From the NCBI RefSeq assembly GCF_003144095.1, contig NZ_NSKH01000018.1, positions 1,284,540-1,348,539 on the forward strand: a stretch of 64,000 nucleotides of DNA, in the 5' to 3' direction. This document shows positions 31,691 to 40,251 of this stretch, in pieces (within the stretch, counting starts at the first letter, position 1; each line of letters starts with the position of its first letter). Source of the stretch: Streptomyces sp. ICBB 8177 (lineage in GTDB: Bacteria > Actinomycetota > Actinomycetes > Streptomycetales > Streptomycetaceae). A program made the translations under genes and the position numbers. The notes beneath the pieces were generated by a model. That model saw nothing but the letters and a program-made list of their open reading frames with translations, searched no databases and had not been told where the DNA came from.

Positions 31691-32575
31691 TCAGGCGGCG
31701 CGGATCGCCTCGTCGATGCCGGGGAACGCGAAGCGGAAGCCGGTCTCCAGCAGCCGTCGCGGCAGAACGCGCTGGGAGCCCAGTACGTTGCCCGCGAACT
31801 CACCGAGGGCCAGCCGCAGTACCGGCGCCGGCACCACGGCCAGCGCCGGGCGGCGCAGCACGCGGCCCATCGCCGCCGCGACCTCGCGGTTGCGGACCGG
31901 GTGCGGGCCGGTGAGGTTGACCGGGCCCGACAGGTCGGGGGTGTCGATGAGGTGGCGAAGCGCGGCGATCTCGTCGTGCAGTGAGATGAAGCTCCAGAAC
32001 TGGCGCCCGTTGCCCATCCGGCCGCCGATGCCCGCGCTGAACACCGGGAAGAGCTTGGCCCACGCGCCACCCTCGCGGGCCACCACCAGGCCGGTCCTGG
32101 CGAAGACGGTGCGCACGCCCGCGTCGGCGGCGGGCGCGGCGGCGGCCTCCCAGTCCACGCAGACGCGCGCCAGGAAGTCGTCCGCCGGCGGCGCGCTCTC
32201 GTCGACCTCGCGTTCGCCGGTGTCGCCGTAGAAGCCGATCGCGGTGCCGCAGACCAGGACCTTGGGCGGCTGGGCCAGCGCGGCGACCGCCTCGGCGATG
32301 GTCGCGGTGGCGTTCACCCGGCTGTCGTGGATCTCGCGCTTGTACGCGTCGCTCCAGCGCTGGTCGCCGACCCCGGCGGCGGCCATGTTGACGACCGCGT
32401 CGCAGCCCTCCAGCGCGCCCGGGGCCACCTCGCGGCGCGCCGGGTCCCAGCGGGCCTCGTCCGGGGCGGTGGGCTCCCGGCGGACCAGCCGGGTCACCTG
32501 GTGGCCGTCCGCGGTCAGCGAGCGGACGAGTGCGGAGCCGATGAGACCGGCCGAGCCGGTGACCACGATGCGCAT
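31691..32575 (-). CDS. TIGR01777-type epimerase/SDR family protein
   Basis: A 294-aa atypical short-chain dehydrogenase. MRIVVTGSAGLIGSALVRSL is the nucleotide-binding start; AVVNMAAAGV, CGTAIGFYGDTGEREVDESA and VRTVFARTGLVV follow the pattern of the TIGR01777 (YfcH/SulA) family, and the C-terminal DUF1731-like part GNVLGSQRVLPRRLLETGFR is present. Function unknown in bacteria; in some species it affects cell division. Inner ATG 32575 is chosen because the Rossmann motif begins there. Confidence 0.88.
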   Translation of the reverse strand: MRIVVTGSAGLIGSALVRSLTADGHQVTRLVRREPTAPDEARWDPARREVAPGALEGCDAVVNMAAAGVGDQRWSDAYKREIHDSRVNATATIAEAVAALAQPPKVLVCGTAIGFYGDTGEREVDESAPPADDFLARVCVDWEAAAAPAADAGVRTVFARTGLVVAREGGAWAKLFPVFSAGIGGRMGNGRQFWSFISLHDEIAALRHLIDTPDLSGPVNLTGPHPVRNREVAAAMGRVLRRPALAVVPAPVLRLALGEFAGNVLGSQRVLPRRLLETGFRFAFPGIDEAIRAA

Positions 32576-32641
32576 GGGGTCATCCTGCCCGCAGCGCGCT
32601 CGAATCACGGCGGAGGGACGGCGGGAAGGTCCCTCGGGCGG

Positions 32642-33151
32642 TCAGCCGTAGCGTTCCCACAGCGTCGGGTACCGCTCGCGCACCGCGTCGGCGTCGGTCA
32701 GGTCCAGCGGCTCGCCCGCGGGCTCCGAGGGGGGCCGCATGCCGAGGTCGGGCAGGCGTACGCCGGTCAGCTGCTCGTACGCCTCGTCGGCGGCGTATCC
32801 CAGCTCCTCGCCGTCGCCGTCCGTGCCGGTCTCGAAGTCCACCAGTGAGGCGAGGTCGTCCGGGTGGTGCACGGCGCCCTCGTAGACGTGCCGCCCCTGG
32901 CCGACCAGCCAGCAGCGGAAGTCCTCGAACGCGTCCTCGCCCGGGTCGCCGAGCAGCAGCGCGGCGGCGCCCCACAACTCCCAGGTGTAGGCGCGGTTGA
33001 CGCGGGAGTCGAAGTGGCGGGCGAAGTCCAGCACGGCGTCCGGGTCGAGCTGGGTCAGCCGCTCGACCACCAGGTCGGCGTGCTCCTCCGGGTCGCCGTC
33101 CGCGTCCTGGCGCGCCCGGTCGACGATCTCCCAGAACTCCGTCTCGTCCAT
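32642..33151 (-). CDS. DUF4240 protein
   Basis: A 169-aa acidic soluble protein: MDETEFWEIVDRARQDADGD, LDPDAVLDFARHFDSRVNRA, CWLVGQGRHVYEGAVHHPDD. This WGAAALL...F..FR.WL..QGR pattern is the DUF4240 family, often used as an immunity-like or hypothetical cytoplasmic protein; no function is established to me. The start may be ATG 33151 or GTG 33154, one codon apart. Confidence 0.85.
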   Translation of the reverse strand: MDETEFWEIVDRARQDADGDPEEHADLVVERLTQLDPDAVLDFARHFDSRVNRAYTWELWGAAALLLGDPGEDAFEDFRCWLVGQGRHVYEGAVHHPDDLASLVDFETGTDGDGEELGYAADEAYEQLTGVRLPDLGMRPPSEPAGEPLDLTDADAVRERYPTLWERYG

Positions 33152-33284
33152 CACGCCACCAGGATCCTGGCTCGCGGGCCGCGCTGCACCCGGAGTGGAC
33201 CGTCCGCGCCCGTGTCGTTACGCAGCCGGAACCCGCCGCCCGGCCTCCCGCGTTCCGGGGGGGGCGGTCCTTTCGGCGCGGAAA

Positions 33285-33330
33285 CGGGCGTGGCCCCGGG
33301 TCCCTCACGGGGACACCGGGACCACGCCCG
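33285..33330 (-). terminator. Terminator of lpdA-sucB
   Basis: Arms cgggcgtgg / ccacgcccg (33285-33293 and 33322-33330) enclosing further paired GC-rich sequence, 16 bp after the sucB stop. Confidence 0.75.
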
Positions 33331-33346
33331 CGCGGCGACCGACCGC

Positions 33347-35107
33347 TTACAGGCCGAGGTCGCCCTCGAACTCGCCCGCCTCCAGGCGCGCCTTGACGTC
33401 ACCCAGGTAACGGGCGGCGTCGGCGCCGTCGACCAGCTGGTGGTCGTAGGAGAGGGTCAGGTAGACCATGTCGCGGATCGCGATGGTCTCGCCCAGCTCC
33501 GGGTGGTCGATGACGACCGGGCGGCGCACGGTGGCGCCGATGCCCAGCTCGGCGACCTGCGGGTAGTTCACGATGATCGTGTCGAACAGCGCACCGCGCG
33601 AACCGGTGTTGCTGATCGTGAACGTGCCGCCGGACAGGTCGTCCGGGCTGATCTTCTTGTTGCGGACCTTGCCGGCCAGCTCGGCGGTCTTCTTGGCGAT
33701 GCCGGCGATGTTGAGGTCGCCCGCGCCCTTGATGACCGGGACCATCAGGCCCTGCTCCGAGTCGACCGCGATGCCGATGTTCTCGACGTCGTGGTAGGTC
33801 ACGGTGCCGTCGTCGTTGATCTTGGCGTTGACCGAGGGGTGCGCCTTGAGCGCCTCGGCGGCGGCCTTGACGAAGAACGGCATCGGGGAGAGCTTGACGC
33901 CCTCGCGGGCCGCGAAGGACTCCTTGGCCCGGGCGCGCAGCTTCATGATGCGGGTGACGTCCACCTCGACCACGGTGGACAGCTGCGCCTGGCTGTGCAG
34001 CGCCTTCATCATGTTCTCGGCGATGACCTTGCGGATGCGGGTCATCTTCACCGTCTGGCCGCGCAGCGGGGAGGCGGCGGCCGGGGTCTTGGACGCGGCG
34101 GCCGGGGCGGAGGCCGCCGGGGTCGCGGCCTTGGCGGCCTCGGCGGCGGCCAGGACGTCCTGCTTGCGGACGCGGCCACCGACGCCGGTGCCCTTGACCG
34201 CACCGAGGTCGACACCGTTCTCGGCGGCGAGCTTGCGCACCAGCGGCGTGACGTACGCGCCGTTGGCGTCGGCCCCACCGGCGGCCGGGGTGGCCGGAGC
34301 CGGAGCGGCGGGCGCCGGAGCCGGGGCGGCCGGGGCCTGCGGGGCGGCGGGCGCGGCCGGGGCGGGCGCGGGAGCCGGGGTCGCCGGAGCCGGGGCCGCC
34401 TGAGGCTGAGCCGGGGCCGGGGCCGGGGTCTCGGCGGCCGGGGCGGCCGGAGCCTCGGGGGCGGCCGGAGCCGGGGCGGCGGAGGCCGAGCCGATGACGG
34501 CGAGCTTGGCGCCCACCTCGGCGGTCTCGTCCTCGCCCACCAGGATCTCCAGCAGGGTGCCCGCCGCGGGCGACGGGATCTCGGTGTCGACCTTGTCGGT
34601 GGAGACCTCGAGCAGCGGCTCGTCGGCCTCGACGGTCTCGCCGACCGCCTTCAGCCAGCGGGTCACGGTGCCCTCGGTGACCGACTCGCCCAGCGCGGGC
34701 AGCACGACGTCGGTGCCCTGGGCGCCACCGGCCGGGGCGGCCTCGGCGGCCGGGGCCGCCTGAGCCGGGGCCGGGGCCTCGGCGGCGGGCGCGGCCTGCG
34801 CCGGGGCGGGCTCGGCCGGGGCGGCCTGGGCCTCGGCGGCGGGGGCCGGCGCGGCGGCCGGAGCGCCGCTGCCGTCGTCGATGACGGCCAGCTCGGCGCC
34901 GACCTCGACCGTCTCGTCCTCGGCCACCTTGATGGACGACAGGACGCCGGACGCGGGCGACGGGATCTCGGTGTCGACCTTGTCGGTCGACACCTCGAGC
35001 AGCGGCTCGTCGGCCTCGACGCGCTCACCCTCGGCCTTGAGCCAGCGGGTGACGGTGCCCTCGGACACGCTCTCGCCGAGCGCCGGCAGGGTTACGGAAA
35101 CCGCCAT
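33347..35107 (-). CDS. sucB: Dihydrolipoyl acyltransferase (E2) with two lipoyl domains
   Basis: A 586-aa core subunit of 2-oxoacid dehydrogenase complexes. Lipoyl domain 1 (1-78, Lys43 in STDKVDTEI) and domain 2 (about 132-208, Lys172) are nearly identical and joined by Ala/Pro linkers; a peripheral subunit-binding domain follows at about 285-325 ([20 protein letters not shown]) and the catalytic domain ends with the [13 protein letters not shown] motif. Annotated as succinyltransferase, but in actinobacteria this type also serves pyruvate dehydrogenase, so the acyl group is uncertain. lpdA (E3) lies 51 bp upstream in the same operon; LipA and LipB supply the lipoate. Confidence 0.95.
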   Translation of the reverse strand: MAVSVTLPALGESVSEGTVTRWLKAEGERVEADEPLLEVSTDKVDTEIPSPASGVLSSIKVAEDETVEVGAELAVIDDGSGAPAAAPAPAAEAQAAPAEPAPAQAAPAAEAPAPAQAAPAAEAAPAGGAQGTDVVLPALGESVTEGTVTRWLKAVGETVEADEPLLEVSTDKVDTEIPSPAAGTLLEILVGEDETAEVGAKLAVIGSASAAPAPAAPEAPAAPAAETPAPAPAQPQAAPAPATPAPAPAPAAPAAPQAPAAPAPAPAAPAPATPAAGGADANGAYVTPLVRKLAAENGVDLGAVKGTGVGGRVRKQDVLAAAEAAKAATPAASAPAAASKTPAAASPLRGQTVKMTRIRKVIAENMMKALHSQAQLSTVVEVDVTRIMKLRARAKESFAAREGVKLSPMPFFVKAAAEALKAHPSVNAKINDDGTVTYHDVENIGIAVDSEQGLMVPVIKGAGDLNIAGIAKKTAELAGKVRNKKISPDDLSGGTFTISNTGSRGALFDTIIVNYPQVAELGIGATVRRPVVIDHPELGETIAIRDMVYLTLSYDHQLVDGADAARYLGDVKARLEAGEFEGDLGL

Positions 35108-35158
35108 GGTTTCGGTTGCTCCTAACGATCTTTGCGGATTACTGGCGTGTCTGAGGGG

Positions 35159-36547
35159 TCAGTCGTGCGAGTGCAGCGGCTTGCCCGCGAGGGCCAGGTG
35201 GGCCTCGCCGAGCGCCTCGTTCTGCGTCGGGTGCGCGTGGATCAGCTGTGCGACCTCGGCGGGCAGCGCCTCCCAGTTGTAGATCAGCTGGGCTTCGCCG
35301 ACCTGCTCGCCCATCCGGTCACCGACCATGTGGACGCCGACGACGGCACCGTCGCGGACCTGGACGAGCTTGATCTCGCCCGCGGTCTTGAGGATCTTGC
35401 TCTTGCCGTTGCCACCGAGGTTGTACTTGAGGGTGACGACCTTGTCCGCGCCGTAGATCTCCTTGGCCTTGGCCTCGGAGATGCCGACCGAGGCGACCTC
35501 GGGGTGGCAGTACGTCACCCGGGGCACGCCGTCGTAGTCGATCGGCACGGGCTTCAGACCCGCGAGACGCTCCGCCACCAGGATGCCCTCGGCGAAGCCG
35601 ACGTGCGCGAGCTGGAGGGTGGGGACCAGGTCGCCGACGGCCGAGACGGTCGGCACGTTGGTCTGCATGTACTCGTCGACCAGCACGTAGCCGCGGTCCA
35701 TCGCGACGCCGGCCTCCTCGTAGCCCAGGCCCTGCGAGACCGGGCCGCGGCCGACGGCGACGAGCAGCAGCTCGGCCTCGAAGGTCTTGCCGTTCTCCAG
35801 CGAGACCTTCACGCCGTCCGCGGTGTGCTCGACACCGGAGAAGCGGGAGCCGAGGGAGAAGGCGATGCCGCGCTTGCGGAAGGCGCGCTCCAGCAGCTTG
35901 GAGCTGTTCTCGTCCTCGACCGGCACGAGGTGCGGCAGGGCCTCGACGATGGTGACGTCGGTGCCGAAGGACTTCCAGGCGGAGGCGAACTCGACGCCGA
36001 TGACGCCGCCGCCCAGGACCACCGCGGACTTCGGCACGCGGTCCAGGACCAGCGCGTGGTCCGAGGAGATGACGCGGTCGCCGTCGATGGTCAGGCCCGG
36101 CAGCGACTTGGGCACCGAGCCGGTCGCCAGCAGCACGTGGCGGCCGGTGTAGCGCTCGCCGTTCACGTCGACGGTGGTGGGGGAGGACAGCCGGCCCTCG
36201 CCGGTGACGTAGGTGACCTTGCGGCTGGCCACCAGGCCCTGCAGGCCCTTGTACAGGCCCGAGATCACGTCGTCCTTGTACTTGTGCACCCCGGCGATGT
36301 CGATGCCCTCGAAGGAGGACTTGACGCCGAACTGGGCGCCCTCGCGCGCCTGGTCGGCGATCTCGCCCGCGTGCAGCAGAGCCTTCGTGGGGATGCAGCC
36401 GCGGTGCAGACAGGTGCCGCCGAGCTTGTCCTTCTCGATCAGGGCGACGTCCAGGCCCAGCTGAGCCGCGCGCAGGGCCGCGGCGTAGCCGCCACTGCCA
36501 CCGCCGAGGATCACTAGGTCGAAAACGGTGCTGGCGTCGTTCGCCAC
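35159..36547 (-). CDS. lpdA: Dihydrolipoyl dehydrogenase (E3)
   Basis: A 462-aa flavoprotein that reoxidises dihydrolipoamide with NAD+. FDLVILGGGSGGYAAAL is the FAD motif, GGTCLHRGCIPTKALL has the redox disulfide, VVLGGGVIGVEFASA the NAD motif, and HAHPTQNEALGEAH the catalytic His-Glu pair. GTG 36547 with GGAGG 7 nt upstream is preferred to the GTG/ATG codons further upstream. First gene of lpdA-sucB. The upstream region carries unusual AT-rich repeats. Confidence 0.96.
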   Translation of the reverse strand: MANDASTVFDLVILGGGSGGYAAALRAAQLGLDVALIEKDKLGGTCLHRGCIPTKALLHAGEIADQAREGAQFGVKSSFEGIDIAGVHKYKDDVISGLYKGLQGLVASRKVTYVTGEGRLSSPTTVDVNGERYTGRHVLLATGSVPKSLPGLTIDGDRVISSDHALVLDRVPKSAVVLGGGVIGVEFASAWKSFGTDVTIVEALPHLVPVEDENSSKLLERAFRKRGIAFSLGSRFSGVEHTADGVKVSLENGKTFEAELLLVAVGRGPVSQGLGYEEAGVAMDRGYVLVDEYMQTNVPTVSAVGDLVPTLQLAHVGFAEGILVAERLAGLKPVPIDYDGVPRVTYCHPEVASVGISEAKAKEIYGADKVVTLKYNLGGNGKSKILKTAGEIKLVQVRDGAVVGVHMVGDRMGEQVGEAQLIYNWEALPAEVAQLIHAHPTQNEALGEAHLALAGKPLHSHD

Positions 36548-36617
36548 GTCACGTCCTCCATGCATGGATACGCCGGAGCCGGTTCCGTAACCGGGCGGCG
36601 GCTTTAGGTTCGGCCGC

Positions 36618-36639
36618 TTTGTTCAAACGTTTGTTCAAA
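36618..36639. promoter_or_regulatory. Tandem TTTGTTCAAA repeat, candidate operator of lpdA-sucB
   Basis: Two exact decamers with a 12-bp period, about 75 bp upstream of the lpdA start. Such an AT-rich repeat is conspicuous in this DNA. Regulator unknown. Confidence 0.45.
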
Positions 36640-36825
36640 AAGGGGGCCCTGTCGTGCCGGTACAACATCTTCGCACTTGTTGACGGCTGCCGGGACGCGG
36701 GGCCGGTGTGTGAGACGTGGCGGCGGGGATTCCCGGGGGCTACTCATGGGTAGCTCGGGGGAATTTCGTCAAGGGCGAAATTCGTCACACCGTGCGGGGC
36801 GCGCTCGGCCGGACGGGGCCGGGAA

Positions 36826-36866
36826 CGCGAACGGCCCCGGGCGGGGTGCGCCCGGGGCCGTTCGCG
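36826..36866 (-). terminator. Terminator of pepA
   Basis: Perfect 18-bp arms (36826-36843 and 36849-36866) with loop gggtg, 13 bp after the pepA stop. Confidence 0.9.
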
Positions 36867-36879
36867 ACGTGCGGGTGAC

Positions 36880-38403
36880 TCAGAACAGCTCGCCCGCGGC
36901 GGCCAGCTCCGCCAGCCGGACCAGGGTGCGCACCGAGCTGCCGGTGCCGCCCTTGGGGGTGTAGCCGTAGGGCGCGCCCTCGTGGAAGGCCGGGCCCGCG
37001 ATGTCCAGGTGGGCCCAGGTGATGCCCTCGGCCACGAACTCCTGGAGGAAGATGCCGGCGGTCAGGCCGCCGCCCATCCGCTCGCCCATGTTCGCCATGT
37101 CGGCGACCGGCGAGTCCAGGCCCTTGCGCAGCTCCGCCGGGAGCGGCATCGGCCAGGACGCCTCGCCGACCTCGCCCGCGGCCTCGTGGATCGCGGTGCG
37201 GAAGTCGTCGTCGTTGGCCATGACGCCGAACGTGCGGTCGCCCAGCGCCAGCACCATCGCGCCCGTCAGCGTGGCGACGTCGACGATGGCGTCCGGCTTC
37301 TCCTCACCGGCCCGGGTGATGGCGTCGGCCAGCACCAGACGGCCCTCGGCGTCGGTGTTGAGCACCTCGACGGTCTTGCCCGAGTACATGCGCAGCACGT
37401 CGCCGGGGCGGGTGGCGGTGCCCGACGGCATGTTCTCGGCGAGCGCCAGCCAGCCGGTGACGTTGGCGTCCAGGCCCAGGCGGGCGGCGGCGACCACGGC
37501 GGCGAAGACCGCGGCGGCACCGGACATGTCGCACTTCATGGTCTCGTTGTGACCGGCCGGCTTGAGCGAGATGCCGCCCGAGTCGTAGGTGATGCCCTTG
37601 CCGACGAAGGCCAGGTGCGGCTTGTTGCGGCCGGCCGTGTAGGCGACCTTGACCAGGCGCGGCGGGTTCGCCGAGCCCTGGCCGACGCCCATGATGCCGC
37701 CGTAGCCGCCCTTGGCCAGCGCCTTCTCGTCCAGCACCTCGACCTTCAGGCCGTGCTCCTTGGCGGCGGCCTGGACGGTCTCCGCGAAGGACTTCGGGAA
37801 CAGGTCGTTGGACGGGATGTTGACCAGGTCGCGGGCCCGGTTGACCTCCTCGGCCACCGTGACCGCGCGCTCCGCCGCCGCCTTGAACGCCCTGTCGCGC
37901 GGCTTGCCGCCGAGCACCGCGATCTCGGCCAGCGGCTCCTTGACGGCGCCGGACGCCTTCTCCTTGCCGCCGCGGTACGAGGTGAAGGCGTACGCGCCCA
38001 GCAGCGCGCCGGTCGCCACCGCCTCGGTGTCGTGCGGGCCGGAGACCGGCAGGGCGAACGCGGCCTTCTTGGCGCCGGCCAGGGTGCGCGCCGCGACACC
38101 GGCGGCCCGGCGCAGCGTCTCGGCCGGGTGGCCTTCGCCGTCCGCCGGGACCTCGCCCAGGCCGACCGCCAGCACGACCGCGGCCTTGACCCCGGCCGGC
38201 GCCGGCAGCTTGGTCACCTCGCTCTCACCGCCGGCGGCGCCGAGTGTCTCCAGGGTGGCGGCCAGCTTGCCGTCGAAGGCCTGGTCCACCGCCTCCGCGC
38301 CGGACGCGACAACGAGGCCCTTGGGGCCCTTTGCCACGCCGACCACGACGGCGTCCGCACGCAACGATGCGGCGGAGGAAGTGCTGAGAGTCAGTGCAGT
38401 CAC
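36880..38403 (-). CDS. pepA: Leucyl aminopeptidase (M17)
   Basis: A 507-aa cytoplasmic dizinc aminopeptidase. The C-terminal catalytic half shows GKGITYDSGGISLKPAG and MKCDMSGAAAV (metal ligands and Lys), and the signature NTDAEGRLVLADA. The N-terminal macro-like domain is less conserved. GTG 38403 is chosen on the family N-terminus (VTALTLSTSSAASL) with a GAGG-containing site upstream. It acts in peptide turnover and probably glutathione- or mycothiol-conjugate processing. Monocistronic, with a strong terminator. Confidence 0.95.
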   Translation of the reverse strand: MTALTLSTSSAASLRADAVVVGVAKGPKGLVVASGAEAVDQAFDGKLAATLETLGAAGGESEVTKLPAPAGVKAAVVLAVGLGEVPADGEGHPAETLRRAAGVAARTLAGAKKAAFALPVSGPHDTEAVATGALLGAYAFTSYRGGKEKASGAVKEPLAEIAVLGGKPRDRAFKAAAERAVTVAEEVNRARDLVNIPSNDLFPKSFAETVQAAAKEHGLKVEVLDEKALAKGGYGGIMGVGQGSANPPRLVKVAYTAGRNKPHLAFVGKGITYDSGGISLKPAGHNETMKCDMSGAAAVFAAVVAAARLGLDANVTGWLALAENMPSGTATRPGDVLRMYSGKTVEVLNTDAEGRLVLADAITRAGEEKPDAIVDVATLTGAMVLALGDRTFGVMANDDDFRTAIHEAAGEVGEASWPMPLPAELRKGLDSPVADMANMGERMGGGLTAGIFLQEFVAEGITWAHLDIAGPAFHEGAPYGYTPKGGTGSSVRTLVRLAELAAAGELF

Positions 38404-38590
38404 GGTTACGGAGTTCCTCTTCCGTCGAGGTCCTGTTGCGCTCGTCGGGCCGATGGGTGGGCCGCCCGCGCCCGCTGCATCGTATTGCCCGCGGTGCGGC
38501 GGATCCGCCACGCCCCCTGTCGGCCGTTCGCGAGCCTACGCCCGACCGCCACCGGGAGAGCGCACCGGTGGCGCCGGTGCGGGGACGCGC

Positions 38591-39403
38591 TCAGCCCAGC
38601 GCGAGCGCCAGCAGGGCCGCGGTGACGGCCGTTTCGCACAACGCGCCGAACACGTCACCGGTGACCCCGCCCAGCCGGGAGACGCAGCGGCGGCACAGGA
38701 GTTGAGCCGCCGTCAGGCCCAGCAGCACGGCCACCGCCTGGTGTACGCCCGCGCCCGGTGAGAAGGCCGCGCCCAGCGCGCCCGCGGCCACGACGACCAG
38801 CGCGGCCACCACCGCTGCCGCGCCCCGGGGCACCGCGTCGGCCACCACCGCGCCGAGCCCGTCGCGGCGCGCGGGCGGCACCCCGCGACGGCAGGCCAGC
38901 GTCATCGCGGCCCGCCCGGTGAGCGCGGCGACCACGGCGGCCGCCGCTCCGTGCGTCCACCCCCGCGCGTAACCGTCGGTGAGCGCGGCGACCTGAGCGA
39001 GCAGCGCGAGGACCAGCGTCAGCACCCCGAAAGGGCCGATGTCCGACTGCTTCATGACGCGCAGCGCGTCCTCGGCCGGTTTGCCGCTGCCGAGACCGTC
39101 GGCGGTGTCGGCGAGTCCGTCCAGGTGCAGGCCCCGGGTGAGGGCGGCCGGCACCGCGACGGTCGCCACCGCGGCCAGCAGCGGCCCGCCGCCGAGCCAC
39201 GCCACCACCGCGCCCAGCGCCCCGGCGGCCGGCCCCACCACCGCGCCCGCCACCGGTGCGCACAGCATTCCGGCGGTCCCCGCGCCGCGGTCCCAGCGCT
39301 CCACCCGCACCGGCAGCACGGTCAGCGTCCCGAACGCGAACCGCAGCCCCTCGGCTGCGGTGGCCCGGGGCGGGACGTCGGCGGTCGCGGCGGGCGGTTC
39401 CAC
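38591..39403 (-). CDS. cobS: Adenosylcobinamide-GDP ribazoletransferase (cobalamin synthase)
   Basis: A 270-aa integral membrane enzyme that joins adenosylcobinamide-GDP to alpha-ribazole, the last assembly step of cobalamin. The motif LTRGLHLDGLADTADGLGSG followed by RVMKQSDIGPFGVL is diagnostic, with Asp residues for metal. Six or seven membrane helices follow. It lies on the same strand as cobT and cobU but is separated from them by the MprF-like pair. Confidence 0.96.
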   Translation of the reverse strand: MEPPAATADVPPRATAAEGLRFAFGTLTVLPVRVERWDRGAGTAGMLCAPVAGAVVGPAAGALGAVVAWLGGGPLLAAVATVAVPAALTRGLHLDGLADTADGLGSGKPAEDALRVMKQSDIGPFGVLTLVLALLAQVAALTDGYARGWTHGAAAAVVAALTGRAAMTLACRRGVPPARRDGLGAVVADAVPRGAAAVVAALVVVAAGALGAAFSPGAGVHQAVAVLLGLTAAQLLCRRCVSRLGGVTGDVFGALCETAVTAALLALALG

Positions 39404-39528
39404 GCGGGGTCCTCACGTACGGCGTTCGGTGACGGCGGTCGATGACGGTCGCCGCGCCCGCACCCGGCAGGCGGCGGCGACCGCGCGAACGCTACCGCAG
39501 CGCCGCGGACACGATGGCCCGGGCGGCG

Positions 39529-40251
39529 CTAGAAGCGCGTCCGCGGTGCCAGGTGCCGCACCCGGTGGCCGGTCCGGCGCTTGCGGCGGCGTCGGACCGC
39601 GTCGTCCAGCAGGCACAGGCAGCACGCGGCGAGGATCGCGGCCAGGTGCTCCCAGCCCGCGAGGTTCGGCCACAGCAGCGCCTCCAGCGCCATCGAGCCC
39701 GCCACCAGCGCCGCCGTCCACCACGCCCGGTACCGCCAGGCGACGCAGATCGCCAGCGCCACCACCGCGGCCGAGGGCCCGGTGTCCCGGATGAACGCGT
39801 CGATCGGCGCCAGCCCCAGCACCGCGTGCGGGCCCCGGGCCACCCCCCAGCGCGCGTACAGCGTGCCGGCGAGCGTCGAGACGTAGGCCACGGTGAGCGT
39901 ACGCACCCGGCCCAGGGTGATCTCGGCGATGCCGAAGACCAGCAGGACCTGGGCGAGCGCTCCCCACACCGGCAGGTCCAGCGCCGGGACGAACAGTGAC
40001 AACGGTGTCCGCAACAGCGCCTTCCACCACAGCAGCGAGGCACTGACCACCCCGGCGCGGTTGACCAGCGCGTCACCCCAGGCGGTGTGCTGGACCGCCT
40101 GGAGCACCCCGATCAGGGTCACGCACACCAGCGTCAGCGGGACCGCGCGCCAGCCGTCGCGCAGCAGCGCGAGGCGCAGGTCGGCCAGGAGCGCGCCGTA
40201 CTCGCGGAACGCGGCCCGGTACAGCCGCGCCCGCGGGCCGGGGCCGCTCAC
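39529..40251 (-). CDS. Membrane protein coupled to the MprF-like gene
   Basis: A 240-aa protein with about six hydrophobic segments (VPLTLVCVTLIGVLQAVQ, VWGALAQVLLVFGIAEITLG, AAVVALAICVAWRYRAWWTA) and a basic C-terminus (AVRRRRKRRTGHRVRHLAP). Sequence pattern GIAEITLGRVRTLTVAYVST and ARWGVARGPHAVLG recalls rhomboid-like membrane proteins but no catalytic Ser/His pair is evident to me. GTG 40251 overlaps the stop of the MprF-like gene (GTGA), so it is translationally coupled and probably acts with that enzyme. Confidence 0.65.
   Translation of the reverse strand: MSGPGPRARLYRAAFREYGALLADLRLALLRDGWRAVPLTLVCVTLIGVLQAVQHTAWGDALVNRAGVVSASLLWWKALLRTPLSLFVPALDLPVWGALAQVLLVFGIAEITLGRVRTLTVAYVSTLAGTLYARWGVARGPHAVLGLAPIDAFIRDTGPSAAVVALAICVAWRYRAWWTAALVAGSMALEALLWPNLAGWEHLAAILAACCLCLLDDAVRRRRKRRTGHRVRHLAPRTRF

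Larger units (their letters stand above)
36548..36879. other. Promoter region of lpdA with AT-rich repeats
   Basis: 332 bp with no supported gene. It contains the tandem decamer TTTGTTCAAA (36618-36627 and 36630-36639), which also forms the palindrome CAAACGTTTG (36624-36633), an inverted repeat GAATTTCG / CGAAATTC (36761-36768 and 36776-36783), and at the far end the pepA terminator. Confidence 0.6.
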
